From contig NZ_CP095187.1 of NCBI RefSeq assembly GCF_022965755.1, positions 2,728,001 through 2,792,000 on the forward strand: DNA of 64,000 nucleotides, in the 5' to 3' direction. The translations under genes and the position numbers were made by a program. The notes below the pieces were generated by a model, which made no database searches, was not told the DNA's origin, and was given only the letters and a program-made list of their open reading frames with translations. The stretch's first letter is position 1. The number at the start of each line of letters is the position of its first letter. This stretch comes from Pseudoxanthomonas sp. F37 (GTDB lineage: Bacteria > Pseudomonadota > Gammaproteobacteria > Xanthomonadales > Xanthomonadaceae). Shown piece by piece: positions 61,664 through 64,000 of this stretch.

Positions 61664-64000
61664 ATGGGCAAGACAGCGGAACCGTACGTACGAATGACCC
61701 GGGCGCCGTTGGCGTCCGCCGTGAAATGGGGCCTGGCGGCCATGCTGTTCGGCAGCGGTACCGCCGCCGCGCAAACCACGGAGACACCGCCCCCGCCCAC
61801 ACCCACCGCCACCGAAGAAGCGACGACACTGGACACCGTGTCGGTGCTCGGCAGCCGCGGCCAACCGCGCAGTGTTTCCTCTTCGGCCGTGCCGATCGAC
61901 ATCATCGGCGCGGAGGAATTCCGCAACCAGGGTTCCACCGACGCGCTCGACCAGCTGCGCGTGCTGGTGCCCTCCTTCAATGTCAGCACCATCCCGATCG
62001 ACGACGCGGCCAGCCTGATCCGTCCGGCCAACCTGCGCGGACTGCCACCGGACAACACGCTGGTGCTGGTCAACGGCAAGCGCTTCCACCGTTCGGCGGT
62101 GATCACCTTCCTCGGCCACGGCCTGTCCGACGGCTCGCAGGGCCCCGATCTTTCCGTCTTCCCGTCGCTCGCGCTGGAACAGGTGGAAGTGCTGCGTGAT
62201 GGCGCGGCCGCGCAGTACGGTTCCGATGCCATCGCCGGCGTCATCAACTTCGGCTTGAAGAAGATCAGCGAAGGCGGGGCATTCGAAGCCTTCGCCGGCC
62301 AGTATTACGAAGGCGACGGCTTCACTACCCAGTACTCCGCGCAGATCGGTCTGCCGCTCACGGCGCGCGGCTATGCGACGCTGACCGCCGAATGGCGCCA
62401 GGCGGACGACACCTCGCGCAGCGTGCAGCGCAACGACGCCGCCGCGGCGATCGCCGCCGGGTATCCGGGCGTGCCGGTGCCGGCGCAGATCTGGGGCTCG
62501 CCGAAGGTCGACGATGACCTGAAGTTCGTCGCCAACCTCGGTATCAGCGGCGACAGCGTGGACGTGTACCTGTTCGGCAACTACGCCCAGCGCGAAGTCG
62601 ATGGCGGCTTCTACTTCCGCGACCCGACCGCGCGCTCGGGCGTCTACTCCAACGACGGCGGGGCGACGCTGCTGATCGGCGACACCACCGGCGCCGGGGG
62701 TTGCCCGACCATCGCCCTGCGCGACGGCGCCGGCAACCTGATTCCGTATAGCACCGTGAGCGCCGCGGTCGCGGCCCTGCCTTCGAACTGCTTCACTTTC
62801 CTCTCCACCCTGCCCGGGGGCTTCACGCCCCGCTTCGGTGGCAGCCTGGAAGACATGTCCGTGGTCGGCGGCGTGAAGGGCACCTGGGGCAATGCCTGGC
62901 ACTGGGATGCCAGCGTCACCTACGGCCGCAACGACATCGACTTCGTCATCTACAACACGGTCAACGCCTCGCTGGGCGCGGCGCAGCCCGCGGGCCTGCG
63001 CTTCAGTCCCGGCGGCAACACCCAGACCGAGAAAGGCGTGAACTTCGACGTCGGTCGTGACATCGAGACATCGTTCACGGCGCAGCCGGTGCGTCTGTCG
63101 GCCGGCGCGGAGTGGCGGGAGGAAAGCTTCGAAGTGAAGGCCGGCGATGCGGCTTCGACCGGCATCGGTCCGCTGACCGAACAAGGCTTCGCGCTGGGCT
63201 CGAACGGCTTCAACGGCTTCAACCCGCGCACCGCCGGTGAATGGGACCGCAAGAACTGGGCCGTCTACCTCGACATGGAAGCGCAGTTCACCGAGCAGTG
63301 GTTGCTGGCCGCCGCGATCCGCCACGAGGACTTCGATGACTTCGGCAGCACCACCAACGGCAAGCTGACGGCGCGTTTCGACGTCTCCGACACCTTCGCC
63401 CTGCGCGGCGCCTACAACACGGGCTTCCGCGCGCCCACGCCCGGGCAGGCGAACATCAGCCAGATCAGCACGGCGTTCAACGGCAGCGTGCTGGAGGACA
63501 TCGCCACGCTGCCGCCCACCAATCCCATCGCCATCCTGAAAGGCTCCCGCCCGCTGACCCCGGAAGAGTCGAAGAACCTCTCCCTGGGCATGGTGTGGAG
63601 CAGCGGCGACTGGCTGGTCACGCTGGACGGCTACCGCATCGAGGTGGAAGACCGCATCGCACTCAGCACCAGCTTCGCGCTGACGCCCGAAGAGCGCGAC
63701 GCCCTGGTCGACTCCGGCAATCCGGAAGCCGCGTCGTTGAGTTCGGTCACCTACTTCGGCAACGCCTTCGATACCACCACGACCGGCGTCGACCTGGTGG
63801 CCAGCGTGGAGACGGACCACTTCGGCGGCACGACCACCTATTCGCTCGCGGCGAACTGGAACAAGACCGAGGTCGACCGCTACGACCCGGACTTCATCGA
63901 CGAGGCCCGCGTCTACAAGATCGAGGAATCGCTGCCGAAGACCAAGGGCTACTTCAGCGTCAACCACAAGCGGGAGGTCTTCCACGCCAACCTCCGCCTG
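61664..64000 (+). CDS. TonB-dependent receptor (partial at the right edge)
   Basis: At least 779 codons, open to the window end. Signal peptide MGKTAEPYVRMTRAPLASAVKWGLAAMLFGSGTAAAQ. A TonB-box-like segment (TLDTVSVLGSRG), then plug domain (LDQLRVLVPSFNVST, NLRGLPPDNTLVLVNGKRFH, QVEVLRDGAAAQYGSDAIAGVINF) and the start of the beta-barrel. Imports an unknown ligand through the outer membrane. Ribosome site AGGGG before ATG 61664. The 296-bp gap upstream (61368-61663) holds no gene that I can support. Confidence 0.92.
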   Translation, partial: MGKTAEPYVRMTRAPLASAVKWGLAAMLFGSGTAAAQTTETPPPPTPTATEEATTLDTVSVLGSRGQPRSVSSSAVPIDIIGAEEFRNQGSTDALDQLRVLVPSFNVSTIPIDDAASLIRPANLRGLPPDNTLVLVNGKRFHRSAVITFLGHGLSDGSQGPDLSVFPSLALEQVEVLRDGAAAQYGSDAIAGVINFGLKKISEGGAFEAFAGQYYEGDGFTTQYSAQIGLPLTARGYATLTAEWRQADDTSRSVQRNDAAAAIAAGYPGVPVPAQIWGSPKVDDDLKFVANLGISGDSVDVYLFGNYAQREVDGGFYFRDPTARSGVYSNDGGATLLIGDTTGAGGCPTIALRDGAGNLIPYSTVSAAVAALPSNCFTFLSTLPGGFTPRFGGSLEDMSVVGGVKGTWGNAWHWDASVTYGRNDIDFVIYNTVNASLGAAQPAGLRFSPGGNTQTEKGVNFDVGRDIETSFTAQPVRLSAGAEWREESFEVKAGDAASTGIGPLTEQGFALGSNGFNGFNPRTAGEWDRKNWAVYLDMEAQFTEQWLLAAAIRHEDFDDFGSTTNGKLTARFDVSDTFALRGAYNTGFRAPTPGQANISQISTAFNGSVLEDIATLPPTNPIAILKGSRPLTPEESKNLSLGMVWSSGDWLVTLDGYRIEVEDRIALSTSFALTPEERDALVDSGNPEAASLSSVTYFGNAFDTTTTGVDLVASVETDHFGGTTTYSLAANWNKTEVDRYDPDFIDEARVYKIEESLPKTKGYFSVNHKREVFHANLRL

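Overview
This is a high-GC (roughly 68-70% by eye) bacterial chromosome segment with about 60 protein genes and no rRNA, tRNA or CRISPR visible. Gene content (RegB/RegA linked to a quinol oxidase, DUF885, DUF2785, DUF1615 and DUF1501/DUF1800 proteins, a large TonB-dependent receptor) and GTAG-headed REP-like palindromes like those known from Stenotrophomonas point to a gammaproteobacterium of the Xanthomonadaceae/Lysobacteraceae, perhaps Pseudoxanthomonas-like. The genus is an inference.

Layout. 0.1-2.7 kb: PadR regulator with a HAAS-domain membrane protein, a DUF2878 membrane protein and a secreted protein. 2.9-9.8 kb: a tightly packed minus-strand operon, cyoABCD-SURF1-regB-regA, encoding a heme-copper quinol oxidase, its assembly factor and a redox-sensing two-component system. 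A perfect FNR/ANR box sits just upstream of cyoA and a second one upstream of a universal stress protein gene (26.06 kb), so oxygen control looks shared. 9.9-17.3 kb: transporter, secreted cyclophilin-type isomerase, an ArsR regulator with an unusual cupin-like/DUF2867 fusion, a divergent EamA exporter/LysR pair, DUF2785 and GFA proteins. 17.4-25.5 kb: DUF885 lipoprotein, then four genes whose 3' ends abut GTAG palindromes; the rraA and DUF72 gene tails are duplicated into the adjacent repeat arrays. 25.5-32.2 kb: Usp, three cyclic-di-GMP proteins and rluF. 32.3-38.9 kb: DEAD-box helicase, ECF sigma factor with a four-helix membrane protein, S4 protein, ClpP-like lipoprotein, MAPEG protein and a Tat-exported alpha/beta hydrolase. 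39-44.8 kb: a very large EAL protein with a degenerate GGDEF domain and a DUF1501/DUF1800 pair. 44.9-56.8 kb: small regulator-plus-target modules (LysR/DoxX, MarR/secreted protein/redoxin, GlxA-type AraC) and assorted enzymes and membrane proteins. 57-60.8 kb: a ferulate/hydroxycinnamate catabolic island (MarR, feruloyl-CoA synthetase, hydroxycinnamoyl-CoA hydratase-lyase, and a truncated aldehyde dehydrogenase) whose leucine codon choice differs from the rest of the window, suggesting transfer. 61.7 kb to the end: a TonB-dependent receptor running off the window.

Most notable: (i) GTAG repeats that supply gene stop codons and carry tandem copies of neighbouring gene tails; (ii) a quinol-oxidase operon with SURF1 but no heme O synthase, with an ANR box and regBA; (iii) the ferulate island with a broken dehydrogenase; (iv) a cysteine-rich MarR/redoxin module with a predicted leaderless promoter; (v) a dense c-di-GMP gene cluster.
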